In this document: positions 50,227 through 56,839 of the stretch, piece after piece
Numbering within the stretch: position 1 is the stretch's first letter
Layout of the letters: each line of letters begins with the position of its first letter
Source of the DNA: Thermoanaerobaculia bacterium
Lineage (GTDB): Bacteria; Acidobacteriota; Thermoanaerobaculia; Gp7-AA8
NCBI GenBank assembly: GCA_017883235.1
Contig: JADGNY010000027.1
Coordinates: forward strand, 1 to 56,839
Direction: 5' to 3'
Length of the DNA: 56,839 nt
Notes under the pieces: model-generated
What the model was told of the DNA's origin: nothing
Databases searched by the model: none
The model's input: the letters and a program-made list of their open reading frames with translations, nothing else
Position numbers and translations under genes: made by a program

Positions 50227-52275
50227 GTGAACGGGAACAACCGCCGCGATCTCTTTCTCGTCACATTCTCCATCCTCTCGCTCGAACTGGCCGTCATCCG
50301 CTGGATGGCGCAACAGATCACGCTCTTCGCTTACCTGGGAAGTGTCCTCCTGATCGGAGCCTTTCTCGGCATGGGCCTCGGCGTCGCTCTCGGACGCAGA
50401 CGGCCCGGGCTTTTCGGTCTCGCTCTGCCGGCGCTGGCCGTCCTCTCTGCCGTACTCGCCTTCTCGGAGAAACTGCACATCCTGCACACCCGTTTCCCGG
50501 GACGTGCTGTGGCGATGTGGGGGATGGACGGGGCGACGAGCTTCGCCTCCAGCCTGGCCATCATCGTCGCTCTCTTTGCAGCGGTCGTGATCGTCTTCCT
50601 ACTGGCCGGGACACGTGTCGGCGAGATCTTCGCGAGCTCGGAAGCACTCGACGCCTACTCGATTGACCTCGCGGGCTCGTTCGCCGGCGTGGTGGCCATG
50701 GCCATCGTTTCCTCCGCACAGACTCCGCCGCCGGTCTGGTTCGCGCTCGGTGGCATTCCGCTGGCGTGGGTGTCGCGCCGTTGGAGCAGTTGGGTGGCGC
50801 TTGGTGCGTTGCTCCTCTTCACGACTCTTTCGATCCGAGGGGCGATTTTTTCACCGTATTACCGCATCGACCTCGACCGTGCCAACGACGTGACCGGCGC
50901 ACCGATCCGCCTTTCCGTGAACCGCGATTTCCACCAGTACGTGCACGATTTCTCATCGCGGCGTCTCAACGATCCGGGGTTGCCAGCCGGCGTCCGAGCG
51001 AACCTCCGGTCCGCCGAGCTGACCTATCGCCTTCCCTTCGCGCTGGCACCCCACCACGACAGCGCCCTGGTGGTTGGTGCCGGAACCGGAAACGACGTCG
51101 CCGCCGCTCTGCGTCAGGGATTCGGAGAGGTTGTCTCCGTCGACATCGATCCTCGGATCATCGAGATCGGCAAGGCGCTCCATCCCGAACGGCCTTATGA
51201 CAATCCCCGCACCGTCCCCGTCGTAAACGATGCGCGCGCCTACTTCGAAAGGACCGACAAGCAGTTCGACGTGGTCGACTTCGGTCTCCTCGACTCACAC
51301 GCCGTCTTTTCGGCCATGTCGTCGCTGCGGCTCGATAACTACGTCTACACAGTGGAGGCCATGCGCTCGGCGTGGCGTCACGTACGGACGCCGGGACTGA
51401 TGAGCGTCAGTTTCTCGATCGGCGACCGCGAATGGCTGTCCGACCGGCTCTACAAGATCGTCCATGACGCGACGGGAGTCGATCCCGTGATCGTTCCTCA
51501 CGCGATTCAGCGCGGCCGCTTCTACATCGTCACGAAAGGAATCGAGCCGCGCGAACTTGCCGCCCGTGCCCGGCTCCGCACACTGCCGCCCCCCGATACC
51601 GAGCGGGTGGAGTCAGCGACGGACGACTGGCCGTTTCTCTATCTCAACCCGGGAGAAATCCCTGTCGGCTATATCGCCATGATTGCGGCCATCCTGGTAA
51701 TCGGAGTGGCTGGCAGCCGAGTGGCATTCGGCGCCGAGATGTTCCACGGCCAGGCGTTCAACCCGCTGCTGTTTGTCATGGGAGCCGCGTTTCTGCTCAT
51801 CGAGACGCGAAGTGTCACCGACCTTTCCCTGCTCTTCGGGTCGACGTGGGCCGTCAACGCAGCGGTCTTCGCCGGCATGCTCGCGGTCGTGTTCGTCGCG
51901 AATGCCGTCGTGCGGCGAGGCCGGGCACCCAACATTTCGGTCATCTTCGGTCTACTCTTCGCGTCGTTGCTGTTGAATTACTTTCTCCGCCCCGATCAGC
52001 TCCTGACGCTTCCCGTTGCGTTGCGCTCGATTCTGGGACCGCTCCTGGCCGCGCTCCCCATCGGATTCGCCGGCATCATCTTTTCCACCATCTTTGCGCG
52101 ATCCTCAAACCCCAGCGCCGCGCTCGGCTCGAATCTGCTGGGCGCGGTCGTCGGTGGATGCCTCGAGTTCCTCTCGATGGCCACCGGCCTCCGCGCGCTC
52201 ACGCTGCTCGCACTCGTCTTTTACCTCCTTGCCCTTCTGCTGTACCGCCGGACACATGGGATTGAAGCCGCCTAG
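50227..52275 (+). CDS. membrane-embedded spermidine-synthase-like protein
   Basis: 682 residues from a GTG at 50227. An N-terminal block of about six membrane helices (LELAVIRWMAQQITLFAYLG onwards), then a soluble SAM-dependent methyltransferase/spermidine synthase-like domain (about 235-470: ALVVGAGTGNDVAAALRQG, VVSVDIDPRIIEIGKALHP, FDVVDFGLLDS), then a second block of helices (480-680). The motif E-L/IxxxRxxxP at the start and the D-I-D-P loop fit the polyamine synthase fold, but the residues that bind putrescine are not clear. It is bracketed by the two toxin modules. Confidence 0.8.
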   Translation: MNGNNRRDLFLVTFSILSLELAVIRWMAQQITLFAYLGSVLLIGAFLGMGLGVALGRRRPGLFGLALPALAVLSAVLAFSEKLHILHTRFPGRAVAMWGMDGATSFASSLAIIVALFAAVVIVFLLAGTRVGEIFASSEALDAYSIDLAGSFAGVVAMAIVSSAQTPPPVWFALGGIPLAWVSRRWSSWVALGALLLFTTLSIRGAIFSPYYRIDLDRANDVTGAPIRLSVNRDFHQYVHDFSSRRLNDPGLPAGVRANLRSAELTYRLPFALAPHHDSALVVGAGTGNDVAAALRQGFGEVVSVDIDPRIIEIGKALHPERPYDNPRTVPVVNDARAYFERTDKQFDVVDFGLLDSHAVFSAMSSLRLDNYVYTVEAMRSAWRHVRTPGLMSVSFSIGDREWLSDRLYKIVHDATGVDPVIVPHAIQRGRFYIVTKGIEPRELAARARLRTLPPPDTERVESATDDWPFLYLNPGEIPVGYIAMIAAILVIGVAGSRVAFGAEMFHGQAFNPLLFVMGAAFLLIETRSVTDLSLLFGSTWAVNAAVFAGMLAVVFVANAVVRRGRAPNISVIFGLLFASLLLNYFLRPDQLLTLPVALRSILGPLLAALPIGFAGIIFSTIFARSSNPSAALGSNLLGAVVGGCLEFLSMATGLRALTLLALVFYLLALLLYRRTHGIEAA

Positions 52276-52304
52276 AATGACGGTTGTCGTAGACTGAGGT
52301 GCAC

Positions 52305-52529
52305 ATGAGCAAGGTACTCAACGCTGAATACGACGACGCGACGTGCAGTCTGCGTCTGCTCGAACCACTCGAAGGCTTTGCCGATCGCGAGAGGGTGTCG
52401 GTTATCGTTGATCACGCCGAGGCGAAGAGGCCGTGGAGCGATCTTCGCGGATTGCTCTCCGGCGAAGATGGCGAGAAGTTCGCTCGAGCAATCGACGAAG
52501 CGTTTCCAATCGAGCCCATCAAGAAGTGA
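52305..52529 (+). CDS. antitoxin (DUF104/AF2212-like), module 2
   Basis: 74 residues from ATG 52305, preceded by GAGG; a GTG 6 bases upstream is less likely by comparison with module 1. MSKVLNAEYDDATCSLRLLE, PLEGFADRERVSVIVDH, RPWSDLRGLLSGEDG and AIDEAFPIEPIKK align throughout with the antitoxin at 49561 (about 65-70 % identical by eye). Its stop overlaps the next start (GTGA). Confidence 0.8.
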   Translation: MSKVLNAEYDDATCSLRLLEPLEGFADRERVSVIVDHAEAKRPWSDLRGLLSGEDGEKFARAIDEAFPIEPIKK

Positions 52530-52924
52530 TCGAACGACTCGCTGTCGACGCCAACGCCGTCATCGATTACATCCGACTCGATCGCGAGTACTCGCCGGAG
52601 CTCGATTCCGCGAAGACGGTCTTTGTGCCGCTGACTGTCATCGGTGAGCTGTTCTATGGCGCGTCGTGTAGTGATCGCCCTGACCACCATCGCACGATCA
52701 TCGAGAAGGTGATCAAACGCTGGCCGCCGCTGGTTCCTGACCTGGAAACGTCACGCGTATATGGCGAGATCCGCGCCAGCGCGGCACGAAAGGCAGTATC
52801 AATAACCGCATCGAAGACAAACGATCTGTGGATCGCGGCACTTTGCATTCAGCATGAGCTGCCACTACTTACCAACGACGGCGGATTCGACCGCATCGCC
52901 GGCCTGACCGTCATCCACTGGTAA
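52526..52924 (+). CDS. PIN-domain (VapC-like) toxin, module 2
   Basis: 132 residues from GTG 52526. PIN motifs LAVDANAVIDYI, VIGELFYGA, TNDLWIAALCIQHE and LLTNDGGFDRIAGL, ending LTVIHW as in module 1. All four acidic residues are kept. Two such modules in 3.4 kb on the same strand point to duplication around the gene at 50227, or to two insertions of a related module. Confidence 0.92.
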   Translation: MIERLAVDANAVIDYIRLDREYSPELDSAKTVFVPLTVIGELFYGASCSDRPDHHRTIIEKVIKRWPPLVPDLETSRVYGEIRASAARKAVSITASKTNDLWIAALCIQHELPLLTNDGGFDRIAGLTVIHW

Positions 52925-52985
52925 GGACAGAATCTCAAGCAACCGACGAGGGTTACTCAGATAGACTTGCTTCTCGGAGAACCCC

Positions 52986-53900
52986 ATGAGCGCGACCGCG
53001 CAAACGATTGACCGCATCTCACCCGAGACAACTCTCTTCGAATCAATCCTTGAACTGATCCGCCGCACCTCGACGCAACTGCCGGACGACGTCGTCCGCG
53101 CGGTGACCGGCGCGCGGAAGAACGAAGTCGAGGGATCGAACGCCGACTTCGCCCTGAATGTCATCGGCTGCAACATCGGTCTCGCGCGCGAAGGGTCCCT
53201 GCCGCTCTGCCAGGACACCGGCACGATCCTCTTCTACGTGCACACGCCGGCCGGCTACGACCAGCTCGCGTTCGAAGAGATCGCCACCGAGGCCGTGCGT
53301 ACGGCGACGAAGAAAGGCTACCTCCGTCAGAACAGCGTCGACAGCATCACCGGAAAGAACACCGGCGACAACACCGGGCCGGGCTCGCCGGTCTTCCACT
53401 TCCACCAGTGGCGCGAGCCGCACGTCGAGGTGAAGGTGATGCTGAAAGGCGGCGGTTGCGAGAACATGAACGTGCAGTATTCGCTCCCTCACCCCGCCCT
53501 CGGCGACCGCGATCTCAACGGCGTCGAGAACGCCATCCTCGACTGCGTCCTCCAGGCCCAGGGCCAGGGCTGCGGACCGGGCATCCTCGGCGTCTGCATC
53601 GGCGGCGACCGCGGCACCGGCTATGGCTTTGCGAAAGAACAGCTTCTCCGGCTGCTCGACGACGCCAATCCCGATCCCGTCCTGGCCGAGCTCGAAGAGC
53701 GCGTCGTCGACAAAGCGAATCAATCCGGCATCGGTCCGATGGGATTCGGCGGCAAAACCACGCTGCTGGCCTGCAAGATCGGAACGCGCAACCGCCTTCC
53801 GGCGTCGTTCTTCGTCTCGATCGCCTACATGTGCTGGGCGTATCGGCGGCGTGGGGCGGAACTGGATCTCAGCGGGAACGTGACGGAGTGGTTGTACTGA
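52986..53900 (+). CDS. class I fumarate hydratase, alpha (N-terminal) subunit
   Basis: 304 residues. Split, iron-sulfur type fumarase: LPLCQDTGTILFYVH, a GCENMNVQYSLPHPALGD segment, and a QGCGPGILGVCIGGDRGTGY stretch carry the three cysteines of the [4Fe-4S] cluster (LCQD, GCENM, GCGPG). It hydrates fumarate to malate in the citric-acid cycle; the same subunit type occurs in L-tartrate dehydratase. One base separates it from the beta-subunit gene. A PIN toxin gene ends 62 bases upstream. Confidence 0.93.
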   Translation: MSATAQTIDRISPETTLFESILELIRRTSTQLPDDVVRAVTGARKNEVEGSNADFALNVIGCNIGLAREGSLPLCQDTGTILFYVHTPAGYDQLAFEEIATEAVRTATKKGYLRQNSVDSITGKNTGDNTGPGSPVFHFHQWREPHVEVKVMLKGGGCENMNVQYSLPHPALGDRDLNGVENAILDCVLQAQGQGCGPGILGVCIGGDRGTGYGFAKEQLLRLLDDANPDPVLAELEERVVDKANQSGIGPMGFGGKTTLLACKIGTRNRLPASFFVSIAYMCWAYRRRGAELDLSGNVTEWLY

Positions 53901-53901
53901 A

Positions 53902-54474
53902 ATGGCCCTCGTAAAACTCGCCACGCCCATCGACGAAGCAACGATCCGCACTCTCCACGTCGGAGACAGCGTCTCCATCACCGGCCGGCTCTACACGGGC
54001 CGTGATGCCGTTCATCACCGCATCCATACCGGTACCCGGCCTCCCGTCGACCTCGAAGGGCAGATCATCTATCACTGCGGTCCGGTGATGGTGAAGGAAG
54101 GCGACCAGTGGGTCTGCAAGGCCGCGGGACCGACGACCTCCTCGCGTGAAGAGCCGTACCAGTGGGAAGTCATGCGTGACTACAAAATCCGCGGCGTGAT
54201 CGGCAAGGGGGGGATGGGAGAGAAGACGCTGGCTGCCTGCAAGGAGTACGGCGCCGTCTACCTCCACGCCATCGGCGGCGCCGCGCAGGTCTGTGCTGCC
54301 TCGATCAAGCGCGTCGACGGCGTCGACTGGATGGACCTCGGATCGCCCGAGGCGATCTGGCACCTCTGGGTTGAAGACTTCATGGCCATCGTCACCATGG
54401 ACTCCCACGGCCAGTCGCTGCACAAGAACGTTTTCGAGGAATCGAAAGCGCGCATCGAGGCAATGAAGGCGTAA
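53902..54474 (+). CDS. class I fumarate hydratase, beta (C-terminal) subunit
   Basis: 190 residues. HVGDSVSITGRLYTGRDAVH, KAAGPTTSSREEPYQWEVM, GKGGMGEKTLAACKEYGAVY and AIGGAAQVCAASIKRVDGVDW are the standard landmarks of the swivelling C-domain. It completes the enzyme with the preceding gene, with which it is translationally coupled (ATG one base after the stop). The gene order alpha-beta is usual. Confidence 0.93.
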   Translation: MALVKLATPIDEATIRTLHVGDSVSITGRLYTGRDAVHHRIHTGTRPPVDLEGQIIYHCGPVMVKEGDQWVCKAAGPTTSSREEPYQWEVMRDYKIRGVIGKGGMGEKTLAACKEYGAVYLHAIGGAAQVCAASIKRVDGVDWMDLGSPEAIWHLWVEDFMAIVTMDSHGQSLHKNVFEESKARIEAMKA

Positions 54475-54476
54475 CT

Positions 54477-54581
54477 CGGGTGTCGGTTGTCGGGGGTCGG
54501 GGGTCGTAGAATCTGGAGTGCAAATCTTGCATTCACACGTCTTCCGACCCCCGACCCCCGACCCCCGACCCCCGACACCCG
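54477..54581. repeat. hairpin repeat family H, intergenic copy
   Basis: CGGGTGTCGGTTGTCGGGGG at the left, CCGACCCCCGACACCCG at the right, around AGAATCTGGAGTGCAAATC and TTGCATTCACACGTC. Left arm 54477-54507, right arm about 54543-54581. It fills the space between the fumarase beta gene and the AspA-like gene; the same arms occur inside the methyltransferase gene at 43128-43211. Confidence 0.88.
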
Positions 54582-54588
54582 AACAACC

Positions 54589-55965
54589 ATGCGCACCGAA
54601 CGCGACACCCTCGGCGAAGTCAACGTCCCTGACGACGCCCTCTACGGCGCGCAGACGCAGCGTGCCGTCGAGAACTACCCGGTCAGCGGACTGCGCGAGC
54701 ATCCGCTCTTCGTCCACGCGTTCATCGTGCTCAAGAAAGCGGCGGCGCAGGCGAACAAAGAGCTCGGCGCGATCGACGCACATCTCGCTGATTCGATCAT
54801 CGCCGCGTGCGATGATTTGTTGAACAACGCCGAGACGTACCGCGGACAGTTCGTCGTCGATGTCTTCCAGGCCGGCGCCGGCACGTCGTTCAACATGAAC
54901 GTGAACGAGGTCATCGCCAACCTCGCCAATCCGCGGCGCGGAACGTACACACCGGTCCATCCGAACGATCACGTCAACATGGCGCAGTCGACCAACGACG
55001 TCTTTCCGACCGCCATCCGCGTCGCCACGCTGCTCCTGCTGAATGAGCTCTTCCCCCAACTTGACGCCCTCGCCGGCGCATTCGACGAGCGCGGCGGCGC
55101 GTTCAAAGACGTCATCAAATCCGGCCGCACGCACCTTCAGGATGCCGTTCCCCTGACGCTCGGCCAGGAGTTTCGTGCCTACGGGTCAGCAACGCGCCGG
55201 GCCGCACGCCTTCTGCGCGACGCCGCAAATGAGCTGCGCATCCTCGGCATCGGCGGCACTGCCGTCGGCACGGGGATGAACGCACCGCGCGGATATCGCC
55301 AGATCGTCGTCCGCCGGCTGAACGAGATGACAGATCTCGACCTCATCGCCACCGACGACCTTCGCGAGGCGATGCAATCGCAGCTTCCGGTCGCGGCGGT
55401 CTCCGGCGCCCTGCGCAACCTGGCCCTGGAGCTGACGCGCATCACCAACGACCTGCGCCTGCTCGCCTCCGGCCCGCAAACCGGTCTCGCCGAGATCACC
55501 CTTCCCGCCGTGCAACCGGGCTCCTCGATCATGCCGGGCAAGGTGAACCCCTCGATGCTGGAGTGCATGAATCAGGTGCTCTTCCACATCATCGGATCGG
55601 CGACGACGATCGACTACGCCGTCCAGGCCGGCCAGCTCGAATTGAACGTGATGATGCCGCTGATGGCGTTCGAGATCCTCTTCTCGATCGAGATTCTCAA
55701 GAACTACCTTCCGCTCTTCATCGCCAGATGCATCGCCGGCATCGAGGCTGATCGCGAGCAGTGCGAGACTTACTACATCAGCTCCCCGTCGCTGGCCACG
55801 GCCCTCAATCCGATCATCGGCTATGCCAGGGCGGCGGAGATCGCCAAGGAGTCAGCGAAGAGCGGCACGCCGATCCCCCAACTGCTGCGCGAGAAGAAAC
55901 TGCTGAGCGACGACGAGATCGCCCGCATCTTCACCCCTGAGTTTCTGGCCGGTCAGGCGGATTGA
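54589..55965 (+). CDS. aspA: aspartate ammonia-lyase-like enzyme (fumarase/aspartase superfamily)
   Basis: 458 residues from ATG 54589; the longer frame covers repeat family H. Landmarks: TLGEVNVPDDALYGAQTQRA, VDVFQAGAGTSFNMNVNEVI, SGRTHLQDAVPLTLGQEF and GSSIMPGKVNPSMLECMNQV, then GQLELNVMMPLMAFEI. The SxxMPxKxN loop holds the catalytic serine. The M-x-N-N-V-x-x-L-M end and the SMLECMNQV end resemble AspA more than FumC (which has TQCEALTMV), so I prefer aspartate to fumarate plus ammonia. It would feed the fumarase genes just upstream. FumC remains possible. Confidence 0.75.
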   Translation: MRTERDTLGEVNVPDDALYGAQTQRAVENYPVSGLREHPLFVHAFIVLKKAAAQANKELGAIDAHLADSIIAACDDLLNNAETYRGQFVVDVFQAGAGTSFNMNVNEVIANLANPRRGTYTPVHPNDHVNMAQSTNDVFPTAIRVATLLLLNELFPQLDALAGAFDERGGAFKDVIKSGRTHLQDAVPLTLGQEFRAYGSATRRAARLLRDAANELRILGIGGTAVGTGMNAPRGYRQIVVRRLNEMTDLDLIATDDLREAMQSQLPVAAVSGALRNLALELTRITNDLRLLASGPQTGLAEITLPAVQPGSSIMPGKVNPSMLECMNQVLFHIIGSATTIDYAVQAGQLELNVMMPLMAFEILFSIEILKNYLPLFIARCIAGIEADREQCETYYISSPSLATALNPIIGYARAAEIAKESAKSGTPIPQLLREKKLLSDDEIARIFTPEFLAGQAD

Positions 55966-55999
55966 CGATTACAATCTGCGCGCCTCGTCCATCCAACCA

Positions 56000-56554
56000 A
56001 TGCGCATCTTCATCGCCATCTCCTTTCCGGAGTCTGAGCTCCGCGCGATCAGCGACCGTACGTCGATGGTGAAGTCGAAGTTGCCGCCGGCGTCGTGGGT
56101 CCGTCCCGAGACCCAGCATCTGACGTTCGCTTTCCTCGGCGAACAACCGGAATCTCTCCTGCCCACACTCTCGCCTTTGTTGGAAGAGGTGCTCTCCGAG
56201 GTGCCACGCTTCGAAGGCCATCTGCGAGGCAGCGGCTTCTTCCCGAACCCGCGCCACGCCCGGGTCGGATGGGTCGGCGCAGTCCCGGAGGAGAAGTTCC
56301 GCGCCGTCGCCGATGCCGTCCGCGCCGCCGTAAAGGCTTCCGGAGTCACGCTCGACCGCGGAGACTTCCGCGCCCACCTGACCCTCTTCCGCATCCGCGA
56401 CCCGTGGCCGCCCGCCTGCATCGAGGTCTTCAACGGCGCGCTGCGGGACTACAAGTCGGACCCATTCATCGTCGATTCGGTAACGCTGTTCTCCAGCGAG
56501 CTGAATCCGAAGGGCGCCATCCACACGCCGCTGCGGACGTTCGCGCTGGCGTAG
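56000..56554 (+). CDS. thpR: RNA 2',3'-cyclic phosphodiesterase
   Basis: 184 residues of the 2H (LigT) family. Two H-x-T-x motifs, QHLTFAFLG and RAHLTLFRI, form the active site; MRIFIAISFPESELRAI is the family start. It opens 2',3'-cyclic phosphates of RNA ends; in bacteria the in vivo role is unclear. Ends 30 bases after aspA's stop region downstream; the last codon runs into repeat family A. Confidence 0.9.
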   Translation: MRIFIAISFPESELRAISDRTSMVKSKLPPASWVRPETQHLTFAFLGEQPESLLPTLSPLLEEVLSEVPRFEGHLRGSGFFPNPRHARVGWVGAVPEEKFRAVADAVRAAVKASGVTLDRGDFRAHLTLFRIRDPWPPACIEVFNGALRDYKSDPFIVDSVTLFSSELNPKGAIHTPLRTFALA

Positions 56555-56612
56555 GCCGGCACGGCCGGCTGCGCTGGGTTCCCAAGGCTCGGCCACCATC
56601 TTCGCTCTATCG
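56553..56612 (-). repeat. dispersed repeat family A, copy 3
   Basis: Reverse complement of the core at 2697-2763: GCCGGCACGGCCGGCTGCGC, then CCAAGGCTCGGCCACCATC and TTCGCTC. It starts at the stop of thpR. Confidence 0.8.
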
Positions 56613-56714
56613 TGTTAGAAATACGGGCTGGCTGACCACCAATTCCGGCAGATGCGGCGCACCACTAGCCCGGATTTCTCACACTCTCACTGGAATCGTC
56701 GCCACCCTGTTACT
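56613..56714. other. no recognised element
   Basis: About 100 bases between repeat copies. It has no open frame of note and no obvious promoter. Confidence 0.4.
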
Positions 56715-56777
56715 CGTCGAGACCCTTCTCCCCCAGCGCTTTTCAGCTGGGGGAGAAGGTGCCGATAGGCGGATGAG
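56715..56777 (+). repeat. hairpin repeat family B, intergenic copy
   Basis: CGTCGAGA, then a 14-bp perfect stem CCTTCTCCCCCAGC (56724-56737) / GCTGGGGGAGAAGG (56746-56759) around GCTTTTCA, and a GGCGGATGAG tail. The same element lies within carB. The window ends shortly after in sequence I cannot assign. Confidence 0.9.
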
Positions 56778-56839
56778 ACTTCACCTGCCGCGGCTCTACG
56801 GCCCGCGGCAGACCACCGAGGACGAAGATACCCGCCGCC

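Overview
The window is about 57 kb of GC-rich (roughly 62-65 % G+C by eye) bacterial chromosome. It looks like a soil-type Acidobacteriota or a close relative. The grounds are a Ser/Thr kinase joined to a TolB/PD40-like propeller, SpoIIE phosphatases with FHA, PilZ and GAF inputs, secreted PKD/matrixin proteins, and many palindromic intergenic repeats, including one with TGTCATCCTGAGG-type ends. This is inference: no rRNA or other decisive marker is present. No tRNA, rRNA, CRISPR or intact insertion sequence was seen.

Layout. 0-5.6 kb: tail of rfbB, a secreted beta protein, a VIT1/CCC1 transporter, a receiver-only response regulator, a HTH-citrate synthase, and a DUF1232 pair. 5.7-17.6 kb: carB (with an in-frame repeat), a histone-H1-like Lys/Ala/Pro protein, a 593-bp inverted-repeat-bounded cassette, a kinase-propeller, and a large secreted metalloprotease. 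17.6-26 kb: an accessory island with a zeta-like toxin and small partner genes, a 21-bp tandem array, a minus-strand cassette with two HEPN-like proteins and lower G+C, four copies of a composite palindromic repeat, a broken copy of a SpoIIE phosphatase and a Uma2 nuclease. 26-37.6 kb: PilZ-GAF-SpoIIE phosphatase, MFS carrier, TlpA/MaoC operon, folD-coaE operon, two Thr/Ser-rich lipoproteins, a hydrolase, FHA-GAF-SpoIIE phosphatase, and repeats. 38-44 kb: a tight minus-strand operon (RNA m5U methyltransferase, comEC, zinc-ribbon membrane protein, miaA, TPR/SLH lipoprotein). 44-56.6 kb: GT-C glycosyltransferase, clpB with a 14-unit 21-bp palindrome array upstream, two related antitoxin/PIN modules on either side of a membrane-embedded spermidine-synthase-like protein, two-subunit class I fumarase, an AspA-like lyase and thpR.

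The most notable signal is non-coding. At least seven palindromic repeat families occupy the gene boundaries. Two of them lie in frame inside conserved enzymes (carB and the RNA methyltransferase), in the manner of Rickettsia palindromic elements. Two unrelated tandem arrays share one architecture: a 21-bp period and a dyad with a four-base variable centre in each unit. The array upstream of clpB has TGAGT/ACTCA half-sites, like HspR (HAIR) half-sites but with different spacing.

Metabolic links visible here: AspA-like lyase (aspartate to fumarate) next to fumarase (fumarate to malate), a citrate synthase elsewhere, carB for pyrimidine/arginine supply, folD and coaE for cofactors. Signalling is rich in phosphatases and kinases whose partners lie outside the window.
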